A stretch of DNA of 64,000 nucleotides from Paenibacillus puerhi (GTDB taxonomy: Bacteria; Bacillota; Bacilli; Paenibacillales; NBRC-103111), in assembly GCF_009846885.1 (NCBI RefSeq), contig NZ_WUWM01000010.1, forward strand, positions 62,001 to 126,000. Direction: 5' to 3'. Positions within the stretch are counted from its first letter, which is position 1, and every line of letters begins with the position of its first letter. A model generated the notes under the pieces. The model saw only the letters and a list, made by a program, of their open reading frames with translations, was not told the DNA's origin and searched no databases. Of this stretch, positions 1-8,813 are shown piece by piece. The position numbers and the translations under genes were made by a program.

Positions 1-1
1 G

Positions 2-1327
2 CTGGTGAAGCTGCTGGACAAGAATCAATTCCCCTTGCCCTTGATGGAGCAAGGCGGCCTGATCTCCGCGAAGCAGGACGGGACCGGGTATGTCGACAAG
101 TTTCGCGACCGCGTGATGTTCCCTATCCGCGACTGGAAGGGACAGACGATCGCGTTCGGCGGCAGAATGATGGGCGAAGGCCAGCCCAAGTATATGAACA
201 GCCCCGAATCGATGCTTTTTCACAAAAGCCGGACTTTATACAATCTTCATGCGGCCAGGCCACAAATCCGCAAAACGCAGGAGCTTGTGTTATTTGAAGG
301 GTATATGGATGTGATTCGATCCTGGGATGCCGGAGTTTTGAATGGGGTCGCCACGATGGGGACGGCCTTGACTCCCGAGCATGCGGAAGCGATTCGCCGT
401 CTGGCCGAACGGGTAACGGTAGCTTATGACGGGGATAGCGCGGGGCAGTCAGCGGCGTATAAGAGTATACCGATTCTGGAAAACGCAGGTTGTCAGATCC
501 GAATCGCCGTGCTTCCGAACGGACTGGACCCGGATGAATTTATCGCCAAACATGGTTCTGAGCGATACGTACGCGAGGTGATTGAAGCCGCCGTACCGTC
601 GATCAAATATAAACTTCTTTATTATCGCCGAAACTACAGGATGCAGGAGGATGGGGAGAGGCTAAGATATATACAGCAGGCGCTGCGGATGATTGCGGGA
701 CTGGCATCTCCGATCGAGCGGGAGCACTACGTGAAGGACTTGACCTCAGAGTTTCGTTATTCCTATGAAAGTGCGATGCAAACGGTCAACGAGATCCGGC
801 TGCAGGCGGAAAAAACGGATAGTGGCGGGGATAATAAAGCCAATCCGTGGAATAATGTTAGGAATGATGCCAAACCGCGCGAGAAAGCTCCGAAGATCAT
901 ACCAGCCTACCAATTCGCAGAGCGACAGCTGCTAGCCGTCATGATGCTGGACCGTGAAGTAGCGCAATATGTCGAGCGACGCTTAGGCGACGGGTTTAAC
1001 CTGGACGCTCATACGGCTATCGCTGCAGGCTTATATGCCTTCTACGGTCAAGGCTATGAACCGAATGCAAGCATGTTCATCGGGACGCTTCAGGATGACA
1101 AGCTCGAGAGCTTAGCAAGCTCTTTGACCTTAATAGATAATCGCAGCGGCGTGAACGAAGCCGTGATCGACGATTATATTCGCGAGATTAAGAAGTACCC
1201 GCTTCTGCTGGAGTTGGAACAGAAGAAAGAACTGATCAAACAAGCGGAACGGGCGGGAGATATCCCTAGAGCTCTGCAGCTCGGCAATGAAATCATATCC
1301 TTGGAAAAGCAGTTGAAGTCATCCTGA
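2..1327 (+). CDS. dnaG: DNA primase, C-terminal part (5' end outside window)
   Basis: DNA primase makes the RNA primers for lagging-strand synthesis and works with the replicative helicase. The reading frame is open from the first bases, so the zinc-binding N-terminus and part of the catalytic core lie upstream. Visible are the TOPRIM motifs EGYMDV (near residue 98 of the visible part) and DGDSAG (near 140), which carry the metal-binding acidic residues. They are followed by a helical C-terminal region that in this family binds the helicase DnaB/DnaC. The gene sits 47 bp before sigA, the classical dnaG-sigA macromolecular synthesis order of Bacillales. A GTG at base 5 is internal, not the start. 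Identification is secure from the TOPRIM core and the neighbour. Confidence 0.97.
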   Translation: MVKLLDKNQFPLPLMEQGGLISAKQDGTGYVDKFRDRVMFPIRDWKGQTIAFGGRMMGEGQPKYMNSPESMLFHKSRTLYNLHAARPQIRKTQELVLFEGYMDVIRSWDAGVLNGVATMGTALTPEHAEAIRRLAERVTVAYDGDSAGQSAAYKSIPILENAGCQIRIAVLPNGLDPDEFIAKHGSERYVREVIEAAVPSIKYKLLYYRRNYRMQEDGERLRYIQQALRMIAGLASPIEREHYVKDLTSEFRYSYESAMQTVNEIRLQAEKTDSGGDNKANPWNNVRNDAKPREKAPKIIPAYQFAERQLLAVMMLDREVAQYVERRLGDGFNLDAHTAIAAGLYAFYGQGYEPNASMFIGTLQDDKLESLASSLTLIDNRSGVNEAVIDDYIREIKKYPLLLELEQKKELIKQAERAGDIPRALQLGNEIISLEKQLKSS

Positions 1328-1374
1328 CGGTTGTGACGGTTTCGGGAGTTTCCAAGGAGGAAGGAGCCCTAATT

Positions 1375-2499
1375 ATGGCGAACGATCAACGCACGGAAAT
1401 AGAGACAGAGTTGACGTTGGAGCAAGTAAAGGAACAATTGATCGAGCAAGGCAAGAAGCGTTCCGCCATCACTTACAAAGAGATCATGGAAAAATTGGCG
1501 CCTTTCGATCAGGACCCGGAGCAAATCGACGAATTTTTCGAGCAGCTTCAGGAGATGGGAATCGATGTGGGCAATGAATCGGACGAGGAAGAAGAGCTCG
1601 GCGGAGGACGACTTGAGCGCGAGCATGACGAGTTTCACTTCGATGATGACCTGTCCTTGCCACCGGGCATCAAGATCAACGATCCCGTTCGGATGTATCT
1701 GAAAGAAATCGGACGGGTGCCCCTTCTTTCCGCAGAGGATGAAATCGGGCTGGCCAAGCGCATCGAGCAGGGGGATGAGGAAGCGAAGCGCCGGCTCGCC
1801 GAAGCCAACCTGCGTCTGGTCGTCAGTATCGCCAAACGTTATGTCGGACGCGGCATGCTGTTTCTGGATTTGATCCAGGAGGGCAACATGGGCTTGATCA
1901 AGGCAGTCGAGAAGTTTGACCATGATAAAGGCTTCAAGTTCAGTACGTATGCTACTTGGTGGATTCGTCAGGCAATTACGCGGGCCATTGCAGACCAGGC
2001 ACGGACGATTCGGATTCCGGTACATATGGTGGAGACGATTAATAAGCTGATTCGGGTATCCAGACAACTGCTGCAGGAACTGGGCCGCGAGCCTACTCCT
2101 GAGGAAATCGCCAAAGAGATGGATCTGAGTACGGAAAAAGTGCGCGAGATCATGAAGATCGCCCAGGAGCCGGTATCGCTTGAAACTCCGATCGGTGAAG
2201 AGGACGATTCCCATCTTGGCGACTTTATCGAGGATCAGGAGGCGCTCGCACCGGCGGATGCCGCTGCCTACGAACTGCTGAAGGAGCAGCTCGAGGATGT
2301 GCTCGACACGCTTACCGAACGGGAAGAGAACGTGCTTCGCCTGCGGTTCGGCCTGGACGACGGCCGCACTCGGACGCTAGAGGAAGTGGGCAAGGTTTTC
2401 GGCGTTACTCGTGAGCGTATTCGCCAGATCGAAGCCAAGGCACTTCGCAAGCTCCGCCATCCGAGCCGCAGCAAACGGCTGAAGGATTTCCTGGAATAA
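1375..2499 (+). CDS. sigA: RNA polymerase primary sigma factor SigA (RpoD)
   Basis: Housekeeping sigma-70 factor that directs RNA polymerase to vegetative promoters. The 374-residue protein is almost the same length as B. subtilis SigA (371). It has an acidic region 1.1, region 1.2 ([11 protein letters not shown]), region 2 with the [14 protein letters not shown] and [15 protein letters not shown] segments (core binding, -10 recognition and melting), region 3, and region 4.2 with the helix-turn-helix [19 protein letters not shown] chose the ATG at 1375 because AAGGAGGAAGGAG ends about 9 bases before it; an in-frame GTG at 1333 has no ribosome binding site. It follows dnaG directly and ends at a clear terminator. 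Confidence 0.98.
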   Translation: MANDQRTEIETELTLEQVKEQLIEQGKKRSAITYKEIMEKLAPFDQDPEQIDEFFEQLQEMGIDVGNESDEEEELGGGRLEREHDEFHFDDDLSLPPGIKINDPVRMYLKEIGRVPLLSAEDEIGLAKRIEQGDEEAKRRLAEANLRLVVSIAKRYVGRGMLFLDLIQEGNMGLIKAVEKFDHDKGFKFSTYATWWIRQAITRAIADQARTIRIPVHMVETINKLIRVSRQLLQELGREPTPEEIAKEMDLSTEKVREIMKIAQEPVSLETPIGEEDDSHLGDFIEDQEALAPADAAAYELLKEQLEDVLDTLTEREENVLRLRFGLDDGRTRTLEEVGKVFGVTRERIRQIEAKALRKLRHPSRSKRLKDFLE

Positions 2500-2529
2500 C
2501 CTGATTGAATAAGCTTGAAGACTGATGAC

Positions 2530-2567
2530 GACCTTCTGCGACCGCTCGCAGCAAGGTCTAATTTTTT
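2530..2567 (+). terminator. Rho-independent terminator after sigA
   Basis: Twelve-pair stem (GACCTT CTGCGA pairing with TCGCAG C AAGGTC, one bulged base) around a CCGC loop, followed by TAATTTTTT. It closes the dnaG-sigA unit. Confidence 0.85.
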
Positions 2568-2635
2568 ATGTCCCTGCGGCCGATAATCATTATGAATAAG
2601 GAAGCACATGACATGGCTTGGGGGAACCGCTATAT

Positions 2636-3481
2636 ATGGATGAAAAAAAGAAATTACTGATCCGCGAAATCGAGCATTGGCGCCGCAGTCGGCTGCTGCC
2701 TGAGCAATATTGCGACTTTCTGCTGAACATCTATCTGGACGCCGGTCAGGACAAGGCCGATATCGACACCAAATCGACGATACTGGGACTTTCCTCTGCC
2801 AGCATCAGAAACAGCAACTGGAAAATCTGGATGCTGCTTTTGCTGGTGGCAGGCGGTTTGTCCTTTGCTGCTCTTAATTTTAACGCTTTTGAATTACCAT
2901 TGCAAATGGGCATTTCATTCTTCATTTTGTCTGCTTTATACATATGGGGCGGCTCGAAGCGGGAGAAGGAGCCGATGGCGGCTCAAATCCTGTTAGGCAT
3001 GGCTTCGCTATTCCTGCTGTTCATCGGGGTATACTTAATGAAGCTGCACGGCATAGAGGCGGCCGTGCCGGTGGTGGGCTATGTATTTGTCACCAGCCTG
3101 ATCTGGATTATTACGGGCCTTGCGGCGAAGCTTGCTCTGTTCCAGCTGTGCGGGTGGGTGGTGCTTGTGTTCTGCTATGGCTGGCTGCTGCATCACCAGC
3201 TGGATACGATGAATTGGGTGACGCTGGAGCTGAGCTGGGCCCCGCTTGCTATACTGTTCTGCTGGATGTCGTGGATGATTCATGAGCGGAGCAAACAGAT
3301 TGGATTTGTTTTCTTTGTACTCGGTCTAATCGTTTGGTTCATGCCGGAGTTATATGGTATGCTGTATGCCGAGAAGTATGGAGCGCAGACGATTCAGTGG
3401 CTGCTGCTCGGCAAAATGTGCGTACAGGCTGCCATATTGTTTGCTTGGCGCAAAAAATGGACGGTGTGGGTATTATCATGA
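2636..3481 (+). CDS. Multi-pass membrane protein of unknown function
   Basis: 281 residues. A charged N-terminus of about 65 residues (REIEHWRRSRLLPEQYCDFL) precedes about eight hydrophobic segments from residue 65 to the end. The soluble head plus even row of helices resembles DUF2157-type membrane proteins, but I do not recognise the family with confidence. ATG 2636 is chosen because a GGGGGAA stretch lies about 11 bases upstream; a TTG at 2618 is possible. Its last codons overlap the first of trmK (ATGA), so the two are translationally coupled and probably share a transcript. The position between sigA and trmK corresponds to where B. subtilis has unrelated small genes. Confidence 0.7.
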   Translation: MDEKKKLLIREIEHWRRSRLLPEQYCDFLLNIYLDAGQDKADIDTKSTILGLSSASIRNSNWKIWMLLLLVAGGLSFAALNFNAFELPLQMGISFFILSALYIWGGSKREKEPMAAQILLGMASLFLLFIGVYLMKLHGIEAAVPVVGYVFVTSLIWIITGLAAKLALFQLCGWVVLVFCYGWLLHHQLDTMNWVTLELSWAPLAILFCWMSWMIHERSKQIGFVFFVLGLIVWFMPELYGMLYAEKYGAQTIQWLLLGKMCVQAAILFAWRKKWTVWVLS

Positions 3482-4287
3482 TACGTTTATCGAAAAGACT
3501 GGAGAAAATCGCATGCGAGGTGCCGAAGGGAAGCCGGCTGGCGGACATTGGGTCCGACCATGCCTTGCTTCCTTCTTACTTGGCTCAGCAGGGCCTCATC
3601 GCAAGAGGTGTGGCAGGCGAGGTCAATGAGGGACCTTACGAGGCCGCTTCAAGGCAGGTTCGAGCGGCTGGGCTGAAGGATAAAATTGCCGTCCGCCTGG
3701 GCGATGGACTGGAGGTCCTCGAGCCCGGAGAGGTCGATGTGATCACCATTGCGGGGATGGGCGGCGCATTGATCGTCTCGATCCTCGAGGCGGGTAAAGC
3801 GAAGCTTTCCGGGGTTAGCCGTCTTGTGCTGCAGCCGAATGTCGGTGAGGATGCCGTTCGCGTCTGGCTGCTGGCCAACGGCTGGGAGCTCGTGGGCGAG
3901 CAGATTCTGGAGGAAGACGGGAAGATTTATGAGATATTGACGGCCGACCGGCCTGAAGACGGCGCTGACGGTTCTTTGGGTGAGCCGAACGAGGGTCAGA
4001 CGGCGAAGCTTAGGCGGCTGTACGAGCCTTTGGTCTTGGCTGACGGACTGGTCGTCGACAAGGAGCTGCTGCTCCGTATGGGACCTTATCTGATCCGCGA
4101 AGGGGCACAGGCGTGGATAGCCAAGTGGCGTCTTGAGCTGGATAAGCTGGAGCATATCTGCGCCCAATTGGAGCGCTCGGACACCGAGGCGGCTAGAGCG
4201 AGAGAACGCGAATTTCGAATCGAAATGAAACGTATCGAGGAGGTGCTGTCCGCATGTACGCGAAAGGACAAGCCGTCGTTCAATTAA
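3478..4287 (+). CDS. trmK: tRNA (adenine-22-N1)-methyltransferase TrmK
   Basis: SAM-dependent enzyme that makes m1A22 in tRNA. The 269-residue protein has a Rossmann methyltransferase fold with motif I RLADIGSDHALLPSYL (about residues 20-35), the family-typical IAGMGGALI (about 95-103) and LVLQPNVG (about 118-125), and a C-terminal helical coiled segment of about 75 residues as in B. subtilis YqfN/TrmK. The ATG overlaps the stop of the membrane protein gene (ATGA). The 3' end overlaps the next gene by 34 bp, the same pairing with yqfO/nif3 as in B. subtilis. The longer in-frame extension upstream is a shadow of the preceding gene. Confidence 0.93.
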   Translation: MIRLSKRLEKIACEVPKGSRLADIGSDHALLPSYLAQQGLIARGVAGEVNEGPYEAASRQVRAAGLKDKIAVRLGDGLEVLEPGEVDVITIAGMGGALIVSILEAGKAKLSGVSRLVLQPNVGEDAVRVWLLANGWELVGEQILEEDGKIYEILTADRPEDGADGSLGEPNEGQTAKLRRLYEPLVLADGLVVDKELLLRMGPYLIREGAQAWIAKWRLELDKLEHICAQLERSDTEAARAREREFRIEMKRIEEVLSACTRKDKPSFN

Positions 4288-5369
4288 TGGAGGAGCTTGC
4301 TCCCAAATCTTATGCCGTGGAAGGCGACAAGATTGGGCTGCAGCTCGGTACTTTGCAGAAGGAAATCCCGGCAGCGCTGGTCGCTCTGGATGTGACCGAT
4401 GAGGTCGTGGATGAGGCGATTCGGGAAGGCGCCAATCTGATTATCGCCCACCATGCGATCATCTTCCGGCCCTTGGCGAATTTGCAAACCGATACGCCGG
4501 CTGGACGCTTGTACGAAAAGCTGATCAAGCATGACATTGCCGTTTATATCTCCCACACGAACCTCGATGTAGCGGACGGGGGCATCAATGACATGATGGC
4601 GGAGGCGATCGGACTGCAGGTGACCGAGCCTCTGGACGAGGTGCATACGGACAAGCTGAAGAAGCTGGTCGTCTTCGTGCCGGCCGAGCATGCGGATAAG
4701 GTTCGCTCGGCGATGTTCGATGCGGGAGCGGGCAGCATCGGCGACTACAGCCACTGCAGCTTTAATATCGAGGGTGTGGGCACCTTCCTCCCTGGAGAAG
4801 GCACGAACCCTCATATTGGCCGCCAGGGCCGGCTGGAGCAGGCTCAAGAGATCAGGATCGAGACGATCGTGCCCCAGAGCGCGGAGCGACGTGTCGTTCA
4901 GGCGATGCTGAAGGCGCATCCTTATGAGGAGGTCGCCTATGACCTCTATGCGCTGGATCTGAAAACCCGGACGTTCGGTCTCGGCCGTGTCGGCAAGCTG
5001 GAGACTCCGGTCACGCTCCGCGAGCTGTGCGAACGGGTGAAAGCTGCCTACGAGGTGCCCATGCTGCGAGTGGTCGGTGATCCGGACCGGTTGATCCGCA
5101 AGGCGGCGGTGCTCGGAGGCTCGGGAAGCCGTTACATACGCCAGGCGATGTTTGCAGGAGCCGATGTGCTGATCACGGGAGATATCGATTATCACACGGC
5201 GCATGACGCGCAGGCCGCAGGCCTTGCTCTGATCGACCCTGGGCATAACGTAGAGAAGATCATGAAGCAAGGGGTTGCCGACTATTTGCAGCGGAAGCTG
5301 GACGGGCGCAAGTGGAACACGCGCATGATCGCATCCAAAGCCGATACGGAGCCTTTTCGATTCATTTAG
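4254..5369 (+). CDS. Nif3-like metal-binding protein (YqfO family)
   Basis: 371 residues, matching the long Bacillales YqfO form (about 373). The N-terminal Nif3 half has EGDKIGLQLG and the metal ligand motif IIAHHAIIF (near residue 65). The middle third (roughly 130-235, with HPYEEVAYDLY) is the PII/CutA-like insertion typical of the long form. The C-terminal Nif3 half ends with the metal-binding TGDIDYHTAHDA motif. The fold carries a dinuclear metal site; the biological function is not established, with a GTP cyclohydrolase I type 2 name often assigned by homology. GAGGAGGTG lies 9 bases before the ATG. The start lies inside trmK, so the two are probably coupled. Confidence 0.92.
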   Translation: MYAKGQAVVQLMEELAPKSYAVEGDKIGLQLGTLQKEIPAALVALDVTDEVVDEAIREGANLIIAHHAIIFRPLANLQTDTPAGRLYEKLIKHDIAVYISHTNLDVADGGINDMMAEAIGLQVTEPLDEVHTDKLKKLVVFVPAEHADKVRSAMFDAGAGSIGDYSHCSFNIEGVGTFLPGEGTNPHIGRQGRLEQAQEIRIETIVPQSAERRVVQAMLKAHPYEEVAYDLYALDLKTRTFGLGRVGKLETPVTLRELCERVKAAYEVPMLRVVGDPDRLIRKAAVLGGSGSRYIRQAMFAGADVLITGDIDYHTAHDAQAAGLALIDPGHNVEKIMKQGVADYLQRKLDGRKWNTRMIASKADTEPFRFI

Positions 5370-5425
5370 ACGGGGGAAGGAGCCTGTTCCCGGCATTTGC
5401 TAACGCGGACGCAGGCTCTGAGCAC

Positions 5426-5454
5426 TTGAGTTTTGCGTCGATACCCTGTATACT
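5426..5454 (+). promoter_or_regulatory. SigA promoter of rnpB
   Basis: TTGAGT at 5426-5431 and TATACT at 5449-5454 with exactly 17 bp between them, placing the start near 5461, just before the first paired base of the RNase P RNA. Confidence 0.8.
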
Positions 5455-5461
5455 AGCAAAT

Positions 5462-5925
5462 GCATCTGTTGCAAAAGAAAGTTTGACAGACAATCGCTGG
5501 CGGCCTTGTGCCGCGAGAGGAAAGTCCGGGCTCCATAGGGCAATGATGCTGGATAACGTCCAGTCAACGCGAGTTGAAGGCTAGTGCCACAGAAATGGAC
5601 CGCCGATGGATGGCTGCCGGTCAAGCCGACGCACGTAAGGGCGGAGGATGGTCGCAGCATCACAGGCAAGGATGGAACCGTGGTGTAAGAGACCACGAGG
5701 AGCCATGGTGACATGGTTCCTGGTAAACCCCATCTGGAGCAAGACCTAATGGAACGCTAGTCCCCTTGAGGGACAGCCTCGGCCCGGGGCGCGTTCGGGT
5801 TGGTCGCTTGAGCCAGGCAGCAATGTCTGGCCTAGATAGATGATTGTCGCTTCAATGGTGGCAGGGTGGCACCCGTTACGACCACCGGAAGCACAGAACC
5901 CGGCTTACGGCAAGCTTTCTTTCAG
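5462..5925 (+). ncRNA. rnpB: RNase P RNA, class A architecture
   Basis: Catalytic RNA that removes tRNA 5' leaders together with RnpA. Conserved P RNA blocks are present in order: GAGGAAAGTCCGGGCTCC (5516-5533), the AGTGCCACAGAAA block (from 5583), GGTAAACCCCATCTGGAGCA near 5722-5741, GCTTGAGCCAGGCAGCAATG, then CCTAGATAGATGATTGTC, and finally ACAGAACCCGGCTTA. The terminal helix P1 is visible: AAAGAAAGTTTG (5474-5485) pairs with CAAGCTTTCTTT (5911-5922). The GGAGCAAGACC and GCTTGAGCC...TGGCCTAGAT segments match the E. coli class A pattern and differ from the class B RNA of B. subtilis. Ends are estimated from the promoter and P1. A covariance-model comparison of class A with class B would settle the type. 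Confidence 0.96.
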
Positions 5926-5961
5926 CCCTATGCCAACCGATGCATGCACCAAGACATGAAA

Positions 5962-5990
5962 GAAACCGCCTCATGAGGCGGTTTCTTTTT
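5962..5990 (+). terminator. Terminator after rnpB
   Basis: Perfect palindromic hairpin GAAACCGCC TCATGA GGCGGTTTC followed by TTTTT. Being fully symmetrical, it may also help stop the convergent protease transcript, although its T tract on that side is weaker. Confidence 0.88.
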
Positions 5991-6040
5991 GATTACAGAC
6001 AACCGTCCGAAGCTATCGGACGGTTATGCGTCGTGCCTCG

Positions 6041-7906
6041 CTACGTACCGAGCAAGCTCCGCAGCCAGTCGGACCAGGACGAGCCCAGCGTCGTGCCGCC
6101 CGGCGTCGAGGCTTCCTGCTTTTGCCCGGCGGCCTGCGGCCGCGCGGCCGCAAGAGCGCGGGCAACGTCGATCAGGCCGTACCCATAATACATATCTTTA
6201 CCTTTCGGTCCGAGATCGGTAGCGGTGTCGCGCATCAGCTGCATGACTTCCGTGTTCTTGAGCGCCGGGTTGACCGATCGGATCAGGGCGGCCAGTGCCG
6301 TGACATGCGGGCTGGCCATAGAGGTGCCCGATAGAGCGGCATACTGATTGTGGAGGTACGTGCTGGCTATACTCACACCCGGGGCAGCGACATCGATATA
6401 ATCCCCGTAATTTGAAAAGGAAGCCTTGGAGTTGTTGGAATCGACGGCCGCGACGGCGAAGACCTCCGGATAAGCCGCGGGGAACCCGGGGCGGTCCGTG
6501 TTGTCGTTGCCGCTGGCCGCGATCATCACGACGTCCCGTTCGAAGGCATATCGGATGGCATCATGGAGAAATTCCGCATCCGCATAGTTGCCCAAGCTCA
6601 TATTAATGACCTTGGCTCCGTTGTCGACGGCCCAAATGATGCCCTGTGCCACGGAATAAGTACTGCCAGCGCCGGTGCCGTCCAGCACTTTGACGGGCAT
6701 GATCCGGTTATACCAGCTCATGCCGGCTATCCCGAGGTTATTGTTCACCAATGCGCCGATTACGCCAGATACATGAGTGCCGTGTCCAACATCGTCCTCC
6801 GGCGCACTGCCCTGATTGACGACATTAATGCCACCGACCAGCTGATCCCTCAGGTCCGGGTGAGAGAGGTCCGCGCCCGTATCGACTACGGCTACCGTTA
6901 CCTGATCAGAGCCTTTGGTGAACTCCCAGCCCGCCTCGGTTTCAATCTGAGGCAGGTTCCCTTGGTACCGGCGGTAAAGCGCGTCATTGGGACGGAATAT
7001 CCCGCCTTCCTGCAACGCCTTTGGTCCGAGGGTCGTGTTGGTCAAATACAGGAAATGCGGCTCGGCATAGGAGACGTTCCACTTGCGGAAATACGCTACG
7101 AGCGCTTGGGCTTCCATTCTCGGGGACTCGAACACATACGCATAACCGAGCTTGCTTACCAGTCTGCCGCCAATTTCGCTGCTAATTTGGTTCAATTGAG
7201 CTTCTGTAGGCTCTTGCTTGAACTTGACGACGACCTGATCTTTGTGATAATGGCTTGTTCCTGCATTTTCCTCGGGGTGATCCACATGCACGTCCTTCAT
7301 TGTATCGGAATCGACCGATTCGATCTTATAGCGGCCTTCAGCCGGATAAGGAATAAGCCGCAGGTTTTTACGCTGATGATCGGCGACCTGACGGAGGATG
7401 TGCTGGTGCACCACCGCAATGATCCCGCTGCCGCCGTCAGCGGCTGGCTCGCCGAGTACGAAATAGTGCTGTCCGCCTACATTCAGCGGCTCGGATTGAT
7501 AGCTTTCTCCTGCATCCAAACGGCTCTTGGCGCGATCAATCTCAGCTTGCGCCCGGCTCCTGACAGGCTCCTCTATCGAGCCGACGGTCTCTCCTTGACT
7601 AAGCGGTTCGTTCCGCTTGGAATGAATCAGCCATTCCATATGCGGATGCTCCTGCTGCAAGTCCTTCAGCAGCTTCGAGGCTGGGGAAGCTTGGCCGATG
7701 GCGCTGCCCACGCGGTGCAGCTCGTAGCTGCATTGAAGCCGGCAAAGCTCGTCGGTGCGCTCCAGATCCTGATTCATGGTCGCTTCCTTCATCCGGATCT
7801 CGGATTGGGGCGTCATGGCTTCCGGTTCGGGAAGACGCTCCCCTCTGGGAAAGAGAAGCGCGGCTCCTGCAAGAACGGCGAGCGCGGTAAACGCATATTT
7901 TCTCAT
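6041..7906 (-). CDS. Secreted subtilisin-family (S8) serine protease with long N-terminal extension
   Basis: 621 residues. A hydrophobic N-terminal segment (residues 4-20) acts as signal peptide or anchor. The catalytic triad is complete: D342 in VAVVDTGAD, H375 in GHGTHVSG and S529 in GTSMASPH, with oxyanion N467 in AASGNDN. Residues 220-290 (KDQVVVKFK... through AEPHFLY) look like the inhibitor-type propeptide common in fervidolysin-like enzymes. Residues 45-215 form an extra region that I do not recognise. A short tail follows the catalytic domain. The ATG has GCAGGAGGC just upstream. It is monocistronic, convergent with rnpB and divergent from the ypuI-like gene. Substrate is unknown; the protein most likely acts outside the membrane. 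Confidence 0.93.
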   Translation of the reverse strand: MRKYAFTALAVLAGAALLFPRGERLPEPEAMTPQSEIRMKEATMNQDLERTDELCRLQCSYELHRVGSAIGQASPASKLLKDLQQEHPHMEWLIHSKRNEPLSQGETVGSIEEPVRSRAQAEIDRAKSRLDAGESYQSEPLNVGGQHYFVLGEPAADGGSGIIAVVHQHILRQVADHQRKNLRLIPYPAEGRYKIESVDSDTMKDVHVDHPEENAGTSHYHKDQVVVKFKQEPTEAQLNQISSEIGGRLVSKLGYAYVFESPRMEAQALVAYFRKWNVSYAEPHFLYLTNTTLGPKALQEGGIFRPNDALYRRYQGNLPQIETEAGWEFTKGSDQVTVAVVDTGADLSHPDLRDQLVGGINVVNQGSAPEDDVGHGTHVSGVIGALVNNNLGIAGMSWYNRIMPVKVLDGTGAGSTYSVAQGIIWAVDNGAKVINMSLGNYADAEFLHDAIRYAFERDVVMIAASGNDNTDRPGFPAAYPEVFAVAAVDSNNSKASFSNYGDYIDVAAPGVSIASTYLHNQYAALSGTSMASPHVTALAALIRSVNPALKNTEVMQLMRDTATDLGPKGKDMYYGYGLIDVARALAAARPQAAGQKQEASTPGGTTLGSSWSDWLRSLLGT

Positions 7907-7992
7907 GGATTCACAGCCTCCTGCGGGTTCGAAGATTCAGTAAGGCTACTATTCCCTGGTTCCGCTTCGGGCATCAGCAGTAAAGTTAACCA

Positions 7993-8021
7993 TTGGATAA
8001 GGTCTGTATTTATGGTAGGAT
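7993..8021 (+). promoter_or_regulatory. Probable SigA promoter of the ypuI-like gene
   Basis: TTGGAT at 7993-7998, 17 bp, then TAGGAT at 8016-8021 preceded by TGG (extended -10). It lies 70 bp before the start codon. Confidence 0.55.
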
Positions 8022-8090
8022 ATAAGGAGTGCTGTTAAGTTTCATAACAAACCCTGATTGGTTTTCTATGTTGAGGAGGTTTATTCAGCC

Positions 8091-8591
8091 ATGGCTGTTG
8101 AACATGTTAAAAACCTATGCGCAACGACAAGAGCGAAACTGAGCGAAGCCATCGTCAAGATGGAGGAGTTTCTGAATGCAAGCTCTTTACAGCTCTTGAA
8201 TTCCGAGAATGACGCTGCTATGGAAGAATTCTATAAAGGCTATCTTTCAGACACTAGACATCTGCTGGTTTTCTCTGAGGTTTCCTACGAGAAGCTGGGC
8301 GTAGCCCTCCGCCGTCCGAATTTCAATCAGGATTATTCCGAGAGAGTGCTGTACGACGTGTATCACAGCTCGGTCAACAGCTTCTTTTACCCTCAAAACG
8401 AATGCTACTCCGAGGACGGGCGCTACGCCTATACAGGTCAGGACGCGATCCGCTTCCGCAAAAAGCCGAACCGCGAGGTGCGCGACCTTACGATAGAGCT
8501 TTCCAAAATTTTTGAAGAGCTCCGCGAGGATCTGGCCTACTACGAAACGGACTATATCACCCAAAAAAGAATGCAAGGCGAGAAGATTTAA
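8091..8591 (+). CDS. YpuI-like (DUF3907) protein
   Basis: 166-residue soluble, mainly helical protein without signal peptide or membrane segment. The start KNLCATTRAKLSEAIVKMEE, a central HSSVNSFFYPQNECY stretch and the GQDAIRFRKKP segment fit the Bacillales YpuI/DUF3907 family, whose function is unknown. ATG 8091 is chosen because GAGGAGGT sits 10 bases upstream; an in-frame upstream start has no such site. It has its own promoter and terminator and appears monocistronic. The family assignment is from memory of the sequence pattern and is moderately sure. Confidence 0.65.
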   Translation: MAVEHVKNLCATTRAKLSEAIVKMEEFLNASSLQLLNSENDAAMEEFYKGYLSDTRHLLVFSEVSYEKLGVALRRPNFNQDYSERVLYDVYHSSVNSFFYPQNECYSEDGRYAYTGQDAIRFRKKPNREVRDLTIELSKIFEELREDLAYYETDYITQKRMQGEKI

Positions 8592-8625
8592 GTTAGATAA
8601 GCTATCATCCATACACTTACAACCT

Positions 8626-8653
8626 AGAGATGCTCCTGGCATCTCTATTTTTA
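8626..8653 (+). terminator. Terminator after the ypuI-like gene
   Basis: AGAGATGC, five-base loop, GCATCTCT, then ATTTTTA. Confidence 0.8.
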
Positions 8654-8695
8654 TTCAGGATGCATGCGGAGCTCAATGAGGGAGCAGAAAGGGTA

Positions 8696-8725
8696 TTGGT
8701 TAATAATTCCGAAATATTGTAAAAT
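8696..8725 (+). promoter_or_regulatory. Candidate SigA promoter of the orphan gene at 8814
   Basis: TTGGTT at 8696-8701 and TAAAAT at 8720-8725 with an 18-bp spacer, in an AT-rich stretch 90 bp before the TTG start. Confidence 0.5.
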
Positions 8726-8769
8726 AATCTTTATGATGGGAAATTTCTGCTCTTAACACGTCTATAAGG

Positions 8770-8785
8770 TTAGCTGGCCAGCTAA
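8770..8785. repeat. Perfect 16-bp palindrome, possible operator
   Basis: TTAGCTGGCCAGCTAA, perfectly self-complementary, lies between the candidate promoter and the ribosome binding site of the orphan gene at 8814. No T tract follows, so it is not a terminator. A repressor site in the leader, or an mRNA hairpin close to the GGGAGGAG, are both possible. Confidence 0.5.
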
Positions 8786-8813
8786 TCATGTATAGAATGG
8801 GAGGAGCTTTAAA

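Noticed and set aside
4284-5396. 370-codon open frame on the - strand
   Set aside because: Shadow of the nif3-like gene; no start signal or domain.
5312-5584. Open frame overlapping the rnpB 5' end
   Set aside because: It runs from the end of the nif3-like gene into structured RNase P RNA and is not coding.
6563-8038. Long 491-codon open frame on the + strand
   Set aside because: It is the antisense shadow of the S8 protease, whose catalytic motifs and ribosome binding site are clear; the frame has no ribosome binding site or recognisable domain.
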